Assembly (NCBI GenBank): GCA_016296065.1
Contig: JAEDKA010000001.1
Coordinates: 186,001 to 250,000 of the forward strand
From: Kiritimatiellia bacterium
GTDB taxonomy: Bacteria; Verrucomicrobiota; Kiritimatiellia; RFP12; UBA1067
Length of the DNA stretch: 64,000 bases
Direction of reading: 5' to 3'
Of the stretch, positions 42,994 to 50,616 are shown piece by piece. Numbering within the stretch: the first letter of the stretch is position 1; each line of letters opens with the position of its first letter. Both the position numbers and the translations under genes were made by a program. Below the pieces are notes generated by a model. That model had not been told where the DNA came from. It saw only the letters and a list, made by a program, of their open reading frames with translations, and did no database searches.

Positions 42994-44783
42994 ACAACTT
43001 CGGAAAGTTTGCGTCTGCGATCGTCGCGGCGGTCGTATTGCTTGTGCTCGGCGTGTTTGCGTTCGTGTGGATATTCTGCAGGGTCTATGTCGGTCCTGGC
43101 GAGATGGCGATCGTCACCTCGAAGACCGGCGACGAGCTGCCGCCCGGCGCGATCCTCGCGGAGCCGGGCCAGAAGGGCGTCCAGCGGATCCCGCTTGGTG
43201 AGGGACGCCATTTCCTCGATCCCGTCACGCACGACTGGCGCATCGTCTCGGCGATCACGATTCCGGCTGGCTCAGTCGGCGTAGTCACCTCGAAGAACGG
43301 ACGTGAGCTCGCGCCCGGCGAGATCCTTGCGCCGGACCGCGACTCGAAGGGCGTGTGGAAGGATGTCCTGGGTCCGGGCAGGTACCGCCTCAACCCCGAG
43401 GGATACGACGTCAAGGTGATGAGCGCGATAAACATCCCGATCGGCTATGTCGGCGTCGTGACGAGCCAGACCGGAAAGCCGGCTGCGGCGGGCTCTTTCG
43501 CCGGACCTGGAGAGAAGGGCGTGATGGAGAAGGTCCTGCAGCCGGGGCTCTACTACGTGAACCCCCGCGCCTACCAGGTTGACGTCGTCGAGATAGGCAT
43601 GAACCAGGTCTCCATCGTCGGCAAGTCGGGAACTGTCGTCCTCACGAAGGCGCAGAGCCAGAGCGCGAACGGACTCGACGAGCTGCAGCGAATGACGCTT
43701 CAGAAGCAGGTGCAGAAGCGCGCGGAGTACGTGACGCAGAACGCCGACCTCGGAATCGTTGACGAAGATTCCGCCCGCAACAACTTCTCGCTCAATTCGC
43801 TCTCCCGTGCGCCGGCCGCGCGCAAGAGCGCGAGCGGCAACCGGTATCTGTCAACCGTTTCCTCCGCGGTCACCGGTGCCGCCGCGCCGGCGCAGCAGCG
43901 CGCGCCCGTCGGGCAGTCGCAGCTCCCGGCGAACGACTCGGTCGCGTTCGGCATGAACCAGTTCGTGCAGTTCCCGTCGTCCGACGGCTTCGCGATCATG
44001 CTCGACATGACGGTGGAGTTCGAGCTCATGCCCGAGAAGATATCGAAGATCTTCATGCTTTACGGAGACCTCCCCGCGGTCGTCTCGAAGATCATAATGC
44101 CGCAGATCCTCTCGATCTCGCGAATGAAGGGCTCGGACTACAAGGCCCGCGAGTTCATCGACGGCGAAGGCCGCCAGAAGTTCCAGGAGGAGATGACTGC
44201 CGAGCTCGTGCGAGTTCTCGGCGAAAAGCACATCCTCGTCAGGAACGCGATCGTCCGCCATGTCGAAGTCCCGGAGGAGATCCTCGAGCCGATCCAGTCC
44301 GCCGCCGTCGCGAAGGAGCAGGACCTCACGAACAAGACGCAGCAGGAAACTGAAAAGCGCCGCGCCGAGCTGAACACCGAGATCGCCAAGGTCGACCAGC
44401 TCAAGCGCGAGGTAGAGCAGGAGACTGCGAAGCTCGTCGCGACAGTCGCCGCCGAGATGAAGAAGGACGTCGCCGAGATAAACGCCGAGACGAAGCTCAA
44501 GGCGGCGGAGATCGACCTCGAGTGCGCGAAGATACAGGCGAAGATCACCGAGACGCGCGGCTCCGCCGAGGTCAAGGCGAAGTTCCTTGTGGAGAACGAG
44601 GAGGCGCTTGGCATCAAGCGGCGTGCCTCGGCGTTCAAGGATCCGTCGCTCTGGGCGGACCTCGTGTTTGCGGACTCGCTAAACCCCGCAGTCAACATCC
44701 GCGTGATCCACGCGGGTGAGGGTACGCTCTGGACGGACCTCAAGGGGGCGTCCCTCGCGGTTCCGGCGGCGAATAAGCAGTAG
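42990..44783 (+). CDS. membrane-anchored SPFH (band 7/flotillin-like) protein B
   Basis: This 597-residue partner has an N-terminal membrane helix (about 8-30) and the same three tandem modules (about 33-210: GEMAIVTSKTGDELPPGAI, VGVVTSKNGRELAPGEI, VGVVTSQTGKPAAAGSF). A low-complexity insert of about 95 residues (Gln/Ser/Ala-rich) comes before the SPFH core (about 312-430), then a coiled coil (about 435-530) and a beta-rich tail. Overlap of four bases with protein A and shared architecture suggest a hetero-oligomer. No NfeD-like or protease gene is adjacent. Confidence 0.8.
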   Translation: MNNFGKFASAIVAAVVLLVLGVFAFVWIFCRVYVGPGEMAIVTSKTGDELPPGAILAEPGQKGVQRIPLGEGRHFLDPVTHDWRIVSAITIPAGSVGVVTSKNGRELAPGEILAPDRDSKGVWKDVLGPGRYRLNPEGYDVKVMSAINIPIGYVGVVTSQTGKPAAAGSFAGPGEKGVMEKVLQPGLYYVNPRAYQVDVVEIGMNQVSIVGKSGTVVLTKAQSQSANGLDELQRMTLQKQVQKRAEYVTQNADLGIVDEDSARNNFSLNSLSRAPAARKSASGNRYLSTVSSAVTGAAAPAQQRAPVGQSQLPANDSVAFGMNQFVQFPSSDGFAIMLDMTVEFELMPEKISKIFMLYGDLPAVVSKIIMPQILSISRMKGSDYKAREFIDGEGRQKFQEEMTAELVRVLGEKHILVRNAIVRHVEVPEEILEPIQSAAVAKEQDLTNKTQQETEKRRAELNTEIAKVDQLKREVEQETAKLVATVAAEMKKDVAEINAETKLKAAEIDLECAKIQAKITETRGSAEVKAKFLVENEEALGIKRRASAFKDPSLWADLVFADSLNPAVNIRVIHAGEGTLWTDLKGASLAVPAANKQ

Positions 44784-44853
44784 GGGGCGAGCCTCGCGCA
44801 CGGCCTTTGTCCATGATGGGTTAGTCTGGGCAAAAATTGTTGCGTCCACCCCC

Positions 44854-44882
44854 TTGCGCGACGGCGCAGAAAAGGGTATAAT
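44854..44882 (+). promoter_or_regulatory. rpmE promoter
   Basis: TTGCGC (44854-44859), 17 bases, TATAAT (44877-44882). It shares the 13-base ACCCCCTTGCGCG -35 context with the rpmJ promoter and, unlike most promoters here, has no TG extension. Confidence 0.8.
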
Positions 44883-44915
44883 ATGTACTCAATTTTTGAA
44901 ATAGGAAGATAAACA

Positions 44916-45122
44916 ATGAAGAAAGACATCCATCCGAACTACGGCGACGCCACGATCACCTGCGCGTGCGGCAACGTCATCAAGACCCGCTCCACGAAGA
45001 AGGAGATGACGGTCAACACGTGCTCGGCGTGCCACCCCTACTTCACCGGTCAGAAGACCATGGTCGACACCGAAGGCCGCGTCGACTCGTTCAAGAAGCG
45101 CTACGCGAAGTTCGCGAAGTAA
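44916..45122 (+). CDS. rpmE: 50S ribosomal protein L31 (zinc-type)
   Basis: The 68-residue protein begins MKKDIHPNYGDATITCACGN and has CSACHPYFTGQ, giving the CxC...CxxC zinc set of C+ L31. It helps bridge the subunits. Preceded by TAGGAAG. prfA starts five bases after its stop, a common pairing. Confidence 0.97.
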   Translation: MKKDIHPNYGDATITCACGNVIKTRSTKKEMTVNTCSACHPYFTGQKTMVDTEGRVDSFKKRYAKFAK

Positions 45123-45126
45123 TCTC

Positions 45127-46113
45127 TTGATCGACGAAAAACAGGTTGAAAGCGTTCTGGGTCGCCTACCGTCCGTAGAGGCGGAGATGGGCGACCCGAA
45201 TGTTTTGTCGGACCGCAAGCGCTACCGCGCGGCCCTTGACGAGTATTCCTTCCTCAAGAAGCTCGACTACGCCTGGACGGCCTATCAGCTCGAGGAGGCG
45301 ACGGAGCAGGAGGTCCTCGCGGCGCTTCTGCCGCCCGACCCGCTCGAGCGGCGCAACGCCGTCATGGAGATCCGCGCCGGAACAGGCGGCGAGGAGGCGG
45401 CTCTCTTCGCCGGCGACCTGTTCAGGATGTACTCGCGCTACTGCGAGAGCGTCGGCTGGAAGGTCGTCGTGATGCATTCCAACGCGACTTCCCTCGACGG
45501 ATACAAGGAGATCGTCTTCACCGTCAAGGGCGAGGGCGCGTACGGGCGCTTCCGCTTCGAGTCGGGCGCGCACCGCGTGCAGCGAGTTCCCGAGACCGAG
45601 GCGCAGGGCCGCATCCACACGTCCGCCGCGACCGTCGTGGTCTTTCCGGAGGCGGACGAGGAGGATGAGCTCGAGATCCCCGAGAAGGACATCAGGATCG
45701 ACCTCTTCTGCGCCGGCGGCGCAGGCGGGCAGCACGTCAACAAGACGGAGTCCGCGGTGCGCATGACGCATATTCCGACCGGGCTCGTCGCCGTCTGCCA
45801 GGATGAACGCTCGCAGATAAGGAACCGCGAGAAGTGCCTTGCAACGCTCAAGGCGCGCATTCTCGACTTCCGCCGCCGCGAGGAGGAGGCGAAGCTCGGC
45901 GCCGACCGTCTTACGCTGCGCGGTTCGGGTGACAGGTCGGACAAGATTCGCACCTACAACTTCCCGCAGAACCGCCTCACCGACCACCGCATCGGCCTCA
46001 CGATCTACTCGCTCGACAGAATCGTCGACGGCGATCTCGGGCAGGTGCTCGACGCTCTTCACTCGCATGACGTCGAGGAGCGCATAAAGGTGGCGCTCGA
46101 AAAGAAGGGATGA
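45127..46113 (+). CDS. prfA: peptide chain release factor 1
   Basis: A TTG at 45127 gives 328 residues, shorter than the usual 355-360. The GGQ catalytic loop is intact (GGAGGQHVNKTESAVRMTHIPTG), and the codon-recognition tripeptide is PET in RVPETEAQGRIHTS, a PxT variant, which marks RF1 (UAA/UAG) rather than RF2. The shortening is in the N-terminal coiled-coil domain: only about 80 residues precede the RNAVMEIRAGTGGEEA core, versus about 110 in E. coli. No better start is present between rpmE and this one. Confidence 0.93.
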   Translation: MIDEKQVESVLGRLPSVEAEMGDPNVLSDRKRYRAALDEYSFLKKLDYAWTAYQLEEATEQEVLAALLPPDPLERRNAVMEIRAGTGGEEAALFAGDLFRMYSRYCESVGWKVVVMHSNATSLDGYKEIVFTVKGEGAYGRFRFESGAHRVQRVPETEAQGRIHTSAATVVVFPEADEEDELEIPEKDIRIDLFCAGGAGGQHVNKTESAVRMTHIPTGLVAVCQDERSQIRNREKCLATLKARILDFRRREEEAKLGADRLTLRGSGDRSDKIRTYNFPQNRLTDHRIGLTIYSLDRIVDGDLGQVLDALHSHDVEERIKVALEKKG

Positions 46114-46117
46114 CGCC

Positions 46118-46588
46118 GTGCTTGCCTCCGTTCAGCACTGGGCCTTCTGGGAGATTTTCACCTCCCGCGTCTTCTGGTGCGGACTCGGCGGATGGATCGT
46201 CGCATCGACCGTGAAGATGGCGATCGCCGCCTGGAAGACGCGCCAGTTTGATTTCGTATACCTCGTCTCGACGGGCGGAATGCCGTCGAGTCACTCCGCC
46301 TCCGTGTGCGGGCTCGCCGCCGGAATCGGCTACACCTACGGCTTCGGCTCGCCGCTGTGCGTCCTTGCCGTCGCGTTTGCGGTCGTCACGATGTTCGACG
46401 CGGCGACCGTAAGAAGGGCGGCGGGCGAACACGCCAAGGTGCTCAATGCGGTAATCCGCGACCTCAAGGAGCTCAAGTTCAAGCCGAAGGAGCGCTTCCG
46501 CGAACTCCTCGGCCACACCCGCACGGAAGTCGTCTGGGGCATGATCACCGGCATCCTCTGGGCGACTCTTGTCTGCGCCGTGTTCTGA
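46118..46588 (+). CDS. DUF212 (acid phosphatase/haloperoxidase-related) membrane protein
   Basis: A GTG at 46118, four bases after prfA, gives 156 residues with three to four hydrophobic segments. The family block is GGMPSSHSASVCGLA, MFDAATVRRAAGEHAKVLN and LGHTRTEVVWG. PSSHS resembles the PAP2 phosphatase motif, though the family's activity is not established; lipid phosphate turnover is a possibility. Confidence 0.82.
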   Translation: MLASVQHWAFWEIFTSRVFWCGLGGWIVASTVKMAIAAWKTRQFDFVYLVSTGGMPSSHSASVCGLAAGIGYTYGFGSPLCVLAVAFAVVTMFDAATVRRAAGEHAKVLNAVIRDLKELKFKPKERFRELLGHTRTEVVWGMITGILWATLVCAVF

Positions 46589-46601
46589 CGCGCCCGTTTT
46601 A

Positions 46602-46610
46602 TGGTATAAT
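46602..46610 (+). promoter_or_regulatory. extended -10 promoter of nadE, leaderless
   Basis: TGGTATAAT ends seven bases before the nadE ATG (intervening TTCCGCC). Confidence 0.75.
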
Positions 46611-46617
46611 TTCCGCC

Positions 46618-47619
46618 ATGGACAAGAGACTAAAAGAGTATCTGAAGTCGGGCGGAACGCTCGGCAGCCTCGCAGACGCGCCGAAGGGCCGCAGGGCCAC
46701 GGCGCCTTTTCCGTGCGACCCCGCGAAGGTCTACGCGAAACAGGTCGACGGACTAGCCCTCAGGCTTTCTCGCATAGGGGTGAAGGACGTCGTCATCGGA
46801 ATTTCCGGCGGACTCGACTCCGCTCTGACGCTTCTCGTTGCAGTCGGCGCGTTCAAGCGTCTCGCTCTGCCGGTCTCGGGCATACACGCCTATACGATGC
46901 CCGGCTTCGGCACGACGTCCCGCACGAAGTCCAACGCCGAACTCCTCTGCGAGGGTCTGCGCGTCAAGGTGGAGACGATTCCGATTGCGAAGTCCGTGCG
47001 CCAGCACCTGAAGGACATCGGACACGACGGCAAGACGGCCGACGTCACCTACGAGAACGCACAGGCGCGAATGCGCACGATGATCCTCATGGACAAGGCG
47101 AACATGCTCGGAGCGATCGTGCTCGGCACGGGAGACCTTTCCGAGATCGCGCTCGGATGGTGCACCTACAACGGCGACCACATGTCTATGTTCGGCGTCA
47201 ACTCGGGTGTGCCCAAGACGGTTGTGCGCCAGGTCTGCGAATGGTGGGCGAGGAACGCGGGACGCGGCAAGGCCTCGAAGGCGCTCCTCGACATCGTCGC
47301 GACGCCCGTGAGCCCTGAGCTCGTGAAGGGGCAGGTCACGGAAGACAAGCTCGGACCCTACGAGCTGCACGATTTCTTCATCTGGAACTTCTGCCGCAAC
47401 GGCCTTCGGCGCAAGGAGCTGTACGACGCCGCGGCGAAGCGCTACGGCGCGAAGTACGGACTTGAGCTTATCGGCAAGACGCTCGACACCTTCCTGTGGC
47501 GCATCATCTCACAGGCCTTCAAGCGCAACTGCGCGCCGGACGGGATTCGCGTCTTCTCGTTCGACTTCTCCAGGGACAGCTGGTGGATTCCGTCCGACAT
47601 GCCCGTCGGCTGGCTCTGA
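46618..47619 (+). CDS. nadE: NAD+ synthetase (synthetase domain of the glutamine-dependent type, no glutaminase domain)
   Basis: The ATG at 46618 gives 333 residues. The ATP-pyrophosphatase loop is SGGLDS (63-68), followed by TMPGFGTTSRTKSNA, YENAQARMR, GTGDLSEIALGWCTYNGDHMSMFGVN (quoted in part) and PKTVVR. These match the synthetase half of long, nitrilase-fused NadE enzymes rather than short ammonia-dependent ones. The N-terminal nitrilase (glutaminase) domain of about 300 residues is absent, and the upstream gene is DUF212. It amidates deamido-NAD; ammonia would have to come from solution or a separate protein. Confidence 0.9.
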   Translation: MDKRLKEYLKSGGTLGSLADAPKGRRATAPFPCDPAKVYAKQVDGLALRLSRIGVKDVVIGISGGLDSALTLLVAVGAFKRLALPVSGIHAYTMPGFGTTSRTKSNAELLCEGLRVKVETIPIAKSVRQHLKDIGHDGKTADVTYENAQARMRTMILMDKANMLGAIVLGTGDLSEIALGWCTYNGDHMSMFGVNSGVPKTVVRQVCEWWARNAGRGKASKALLDIVATPVSPELVKGQVTEDKLGPYELHDFFIWNFCRNGLRRKELYDAAAKRYGAKYGLELIGKTLDTFLWRIISQAFKRNCAPDGIRVFSFDFSRDSWWIPSDMPVGWL

Positions 47620-47640
47620 TACACTTCGCAGGAGAACCGC

Positions 47641-48993
47641 ATGAAGCTTTTCGTCGCAACGCACAACCAGCACAAGATACGCGAGATATCGCAGATACTC
47701 CCCGAGTTCGAGATCGTCGCAGACGATCCAGAGGGCGTCGAGGAGAACGCGCCCGACTTCGCCGGCAACGCGCTCATCAAGGTGCACGCAATCGCCGAGA
47801 GGCATCCGGGCGAGTGGTGCATGGCCGACGACTCTGGGCTCGAGGTGAAGGCCCTTGGCGGCGCGCCGGGCGTGCACAGCGCGCGATACGCTGGAGAGCC
47901 ATGCAACACGCCGGCGAACAACGCGCTTCTCCTGAAGAACCTCGAGGGAAAGACCGACCGCCGCGCGCGTTTCACGTGCTGCTGTGCGCTTGTTGATCCG
48001 TCGGGGGAAGAACTCGTAGTTCACGGACACTGCCCCGGGCGTATCGCGGAGAAGGCGTCCGGCAGCGAGGGCTTCGGGTATGATCCGCTTTTCATTCCCG
48101 ACGGATACGACAAGTCCTTCGCCGACCTCTCCGCCGACGAGAAGAACGCGATATCGCACAGGGGGCGGGCGCTCGAGAAGGTAAAGGCGGTCATAGGGGA
48201 CGGAAGCGCGGTAGATGATAACCGTGTAGAACATGTAGAACGTGTAGAAGGGAAAGGCGGTTCGCGTTTGCTCGCGTGGCTTAGGCTGTTCCGCGTAGTG
48301 AACCTTCCGACGGTGCCGGGCGATGTTTTCGTGGGCGTGGCGCTCTGGCCGTGCTACGCCGGCTGCTCATGGTCGATTCGCCAGGCCGCCGCCGCTGCCG
48401 CCGCGAGCGTGTTCCTCTACATGTTCGGACTCGTCGACAACGATATCGTCGGCGCGAAGGGCGACAGGGGGCGCCCGATTCCCGACGGCGAGATTTCGCT
48501 CGGCGCGGCGCGGCTTGCGCGCGGCTTCTGCCTTTTTGCCGCGCTCGTCGTCGCCGCGCTTGCGAATCTGCCGCGCTACTGGTGGCCGGTGGCGCTCGCG
48601 CTCGCGCTTTCGATCGTTCTCTACAACCGCACGAAGTGGAGCGCGCTCATGGGCGCGTGCCGTGCGCTCAACGTAGTGTGCGGTGTCGTGGGCGTGTCGC
48701 ACGTCTACGACATGGACGCCGCGCTGATGGCGGGTCCTCTCGCTGTAGTGTCTGGAATCTGGTTCCTTTACATCACTGCCGTGACGTGGTATTCGAGCGG
48801 CGAGGAGAGCGATCCTGCGAAGAAGCGGCGCGTCGGGCTTCTCGTAGGCGGAATCGTCTACCTCCAGCTTGCGGCGCTGATCTGCCTGACGATGAAGGCC
48901 GCATCTGTGATGCCGCTGCTCGTGGCGGGCGCGGTGCTGCTCGTGGTCATGCGCCTGATGAAGCGGGTGCTGCCGCGCGTCAGCGCGTCGTAG
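47641..48993 (+). CDS. fusion of RdgB/HAM1 nucleotide pyrophosphatase with a UbiA-like membrane domain
   Basis: Residues 1-190 are a complete RdgB-type house-cleaning enzyme (ATHNQHK at 6-12, DDSGLEV at 63-69, GFGYDPLF, ISHRGRAL), which hydrolyses dITP/XTP. Residues about 208-450 form seven or so membrane helices of UbiA type (RLFRVVNLPTVPGDVFVG; NDIVGAKGD at 267-275; RPIPDGEISLGAARLA). The UbiA Asp-rich motif NDxxDxxxD is altered, with Gly in place of the second Asp, so prenyltransferase activity is uncertain. The two parts are joined without a stop by a VEH-VER-VEG linker encoded by a 9-base repeat. The 3' end overlaps rpoN by 14 bases. Confidence 0.85.
   Translation: MKLFVATHNQHKIREISQILPEFEIVADDPEGVEENAPDFAGNALIKVHAIAERHPGEWCMADDSGLEVKALGGAPGVHSARYAGEPCNTPANNALLLKNLEGKTDRRARFTCCCALVDPSGEELVVHGHCPGRIAEKASGSEGFGYDPLFIPDGYDKSFADLSADEKNAISHRGRALEKVKAVIGDGSAVDDNRVEHVERVEGKGGSRLLAWLRLFRVVNLPTVPGDVFVGVALWPCYAGCSWSIRQAAAAAAASVFLYMFGLVDNDIVGAKGDRGRPIPDGEISLGAARLARGFCLFAALVVAALANLPRYWWPVALALALSIVLYNRTKWSALMGACRALNVVCGVVGVSHVYDMDAALMAGPLAVVSGIWFLYITAVTWYSSGEESDPAKKRRVGLLVGGIVYLQLAALICLTMKAASVMPLLVAGAVLLVVMRLMKRVLPRVSAS
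48224..48250 (+). repeat. three tandem 9-base units in the RdgB-UbiA linker
   Basis: GTGTAGAAC, ATGTAGAAC and GTGTAGAAG follow each other without gap and code for the VE(H/R/G) linker. Confidence 0.75.
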
Positions 48994-50404
48994 CGACGCG
49001 TCGCTCGGACGTGCCCGGAATGCCGAGCGCGCCGCGGTATTTCGCCACCGTGCGCCTCGCCACATGGTAGCCGGCTTTCTTCATCATCTCGGAGAGCTTT
49101 TCGTCCGAAAGTGGATTCGACTTGTCCTCTGCGGCGATGATGGACTTGAGCTTGTCCTTCACTGCGTCGGTTGAGACCTGCTCGCCGCTGTCCGTCTCAA
49201 CGCCGGACGTGAAGAACTTCTTCAGCTCCACGACGCCCTTCGGGGTGGAGATGTACTTGTCCCTGACGGTGCGCGAGACGGTCGTGTGGTGAACTCCGAC
49301 CTTGTCGGCAACTTGCTGCATCGTGAGCGGCTTGAGACCTTTTAGTCCGTGCTCGAAGAACCCCGGCTGCGCGTCGATTATTGCCTGGGAGATTCCGCGT
49401 ATCGTCTCCTGCCGCTTCTGGACGGCATCGATTATCGCCCGCGCGGCGGCAATTCTCTCGCGGATGTACGATTTCGTCTGCCTGTCCGTGTTTGGGTCGT
49501 TGAGCATTCGCTCGTACTTCGGCGAAATGTGGATTTCGGGGATGCTCCTGTCGTCGACGTCGGCCCACCATCCGTCCTTCGTGAGGACTGCGTGGACCTC
49601 GGGATTCACGTAGGCGACGGACTTCCCCCTGTGTGCGAAGGCTCGCCCCGGGAAGGGGTCCAGAGTCCTCAGCTCGCGCAGGATGTCGGCGTAGCGCTCG
49701 TGGGAAATCCCCATGTCGCGCTCGATCACCGCGATGTGCCCGGCGGCGACGTCCTCGAGGTGGCGCTCGATAAGCTCGCGCACGTCTTCCTTGAAGGGCG
49801 AGCCGTCCAGCTTGTCGAGCTGGGCGAGGAGGCATTCCTTCGCGTTGCGCGCTCCGCATCCGGGCGGATCGAGCTCTGTGATGCGCTTTAGGACGGAAAG
49901 TATCTTCGCTTCGCTCTCGCCGGTGACCATCATGAGGTCGGGGATCGACCCGGCGAAGAGTCCGTTGTCGTCGAGCTCCCCGATTAGCACTTCTGCAATC
50001 GGCATGTCCTCCTGCGGCACGTCGGAGAGCTCCAGCTGCACGAGAAGGTGCTCCTCAAGCGTTTCCTCCTTCGTCTGGTTATCGAAGAAGCGCTGACGGC
50101 GCTCGTTGGCCTCCTCGTCTCCGGTGATGGCCGCGGCGGTTCCGTACTCCGGCTCGTAGTCGTCCTCTGGATAGCCGTTCTGGTCGGAGTCCGGACGTTC
50201 CTCAGCCTCTTTGAGCTTGTCGGAGACCGTCTTGGTGACGAGTGTCTGCTCCACGTCCTCGATGCAGGGGTTTTCGCTCATCTCTTTGTCGAGCCTGAGC
50301 CTGAGTTCGGGGAGATTCATTGTGAGAAGCTCGATGCCCTGGCGCATCTGCGGCGCCAGGGTCATGGTTTGCGTCTGCGACTGGTGGACCGACATGTTCA
50401 TCAT
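48980..50404 (-). CDS. rpoN: RNA polymerase sigma-54 factor
   Basis: The 474-residue protein has the Gln-rich activator-contacting N-terminus (QSQTQTMTLAPQMRQGIELLTMN), the acidic linker, the core-binding domain (DPPGCGARNAKECLLAQL), the helix-turn-helix (TMQQVADKVGVHHTTVSRTVRDKY), and the RpoN box ARRTVAKYR. Start at 50404 is fixed by AGGAGGTG eight bases upstream. It directs polymerase to -24/-12 promoters and needs an enhancer-binding ATPase, none of which is in the window. A perfect target site lies before rpmJ. It converges on the RdgB-UbiA gene with a 14-base overlap. Confidence 0.97.
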   Translation of the reverse strand: MMNMSVHQSQTQTMTLAPQMRQGIELLTMNLPELRLRLDKEMSENPCIEDVEQTLVTKTVSDKLKEAEERPDSDQNGYPEDDYEPEYGTAAAITGDEEANERRQRFFDNQTKEETLEEHLLVQLELSDVPQEDMPIAEVLIGELDDNGLFAGSIPDLMMVTGESEAKILSVLKRITELDPPGCGARNAKECLLAQLDKLDGSPFKEDVRELIERHLEDVAAGHIAVIERDMGISHERYADILRELRTLDPFPGRAFAHRGKSVAYVNPEVHAVLTKDGWWADVDDRSIPEIHISPKYERMLNDPNTDRQTKSYIRERIAAARAIIDAVQKRQETIRGISQAIIDAQPGFFEHGLKGLKPLTMQQVADKVGVHHTTVSRTVRDKYISTPKGVVELKKFFTSGVETDSGEQVSTDAVKDKLKSIIAAEDKSNPLSDEKLSEMMKKAGYHVARRTVAKYRGALGIPGTSERRVATTR

Positions 50405-50458
50405 GGCGCGGACACCTCCTGTATGGCTGAATCTCTCTCTCCTGATTTCATGCGGTAT

Positions 50459-50467
50459 ATTCTACCA
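50459..50467 (-). promoter_or_regulatory. rpoN promoter
   Basis: TGGTAGAAT on the minus strand, about 55 bases before the ATG, with T-rich sequence in front of it. Confidence 0.6.
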
Positions 50468-50527
50468 AATTTTCCGACGTTGCGTTTGCCTGGGTGCGAC
50501 GAGCGGTTTCGTGGTTTGCGCCTGCCA

Positions 50528-50556
50528 TTGTTGCGGGGCGCGGTTTTTGGTATAAT
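50528..50556 (+). promoter_or_regulatory. gpmI promoter
   Basis: TTGTTG (50528-50533), 17 bases, TATAAT (50551-50556) with TTTTTGG before it. The leader contains a GGCC-TGAATA-GGCC hairpin and AAGGAG (50599-50604), 12 bases before ATG 50617. Confidence 0.75.
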
Positions 50557-50616
50557 AGGCGGCCAAAAGCATGATTTAGGCCTGAATAGGCCGACAATAA
50601 GGAGAATCAGAAGAAA

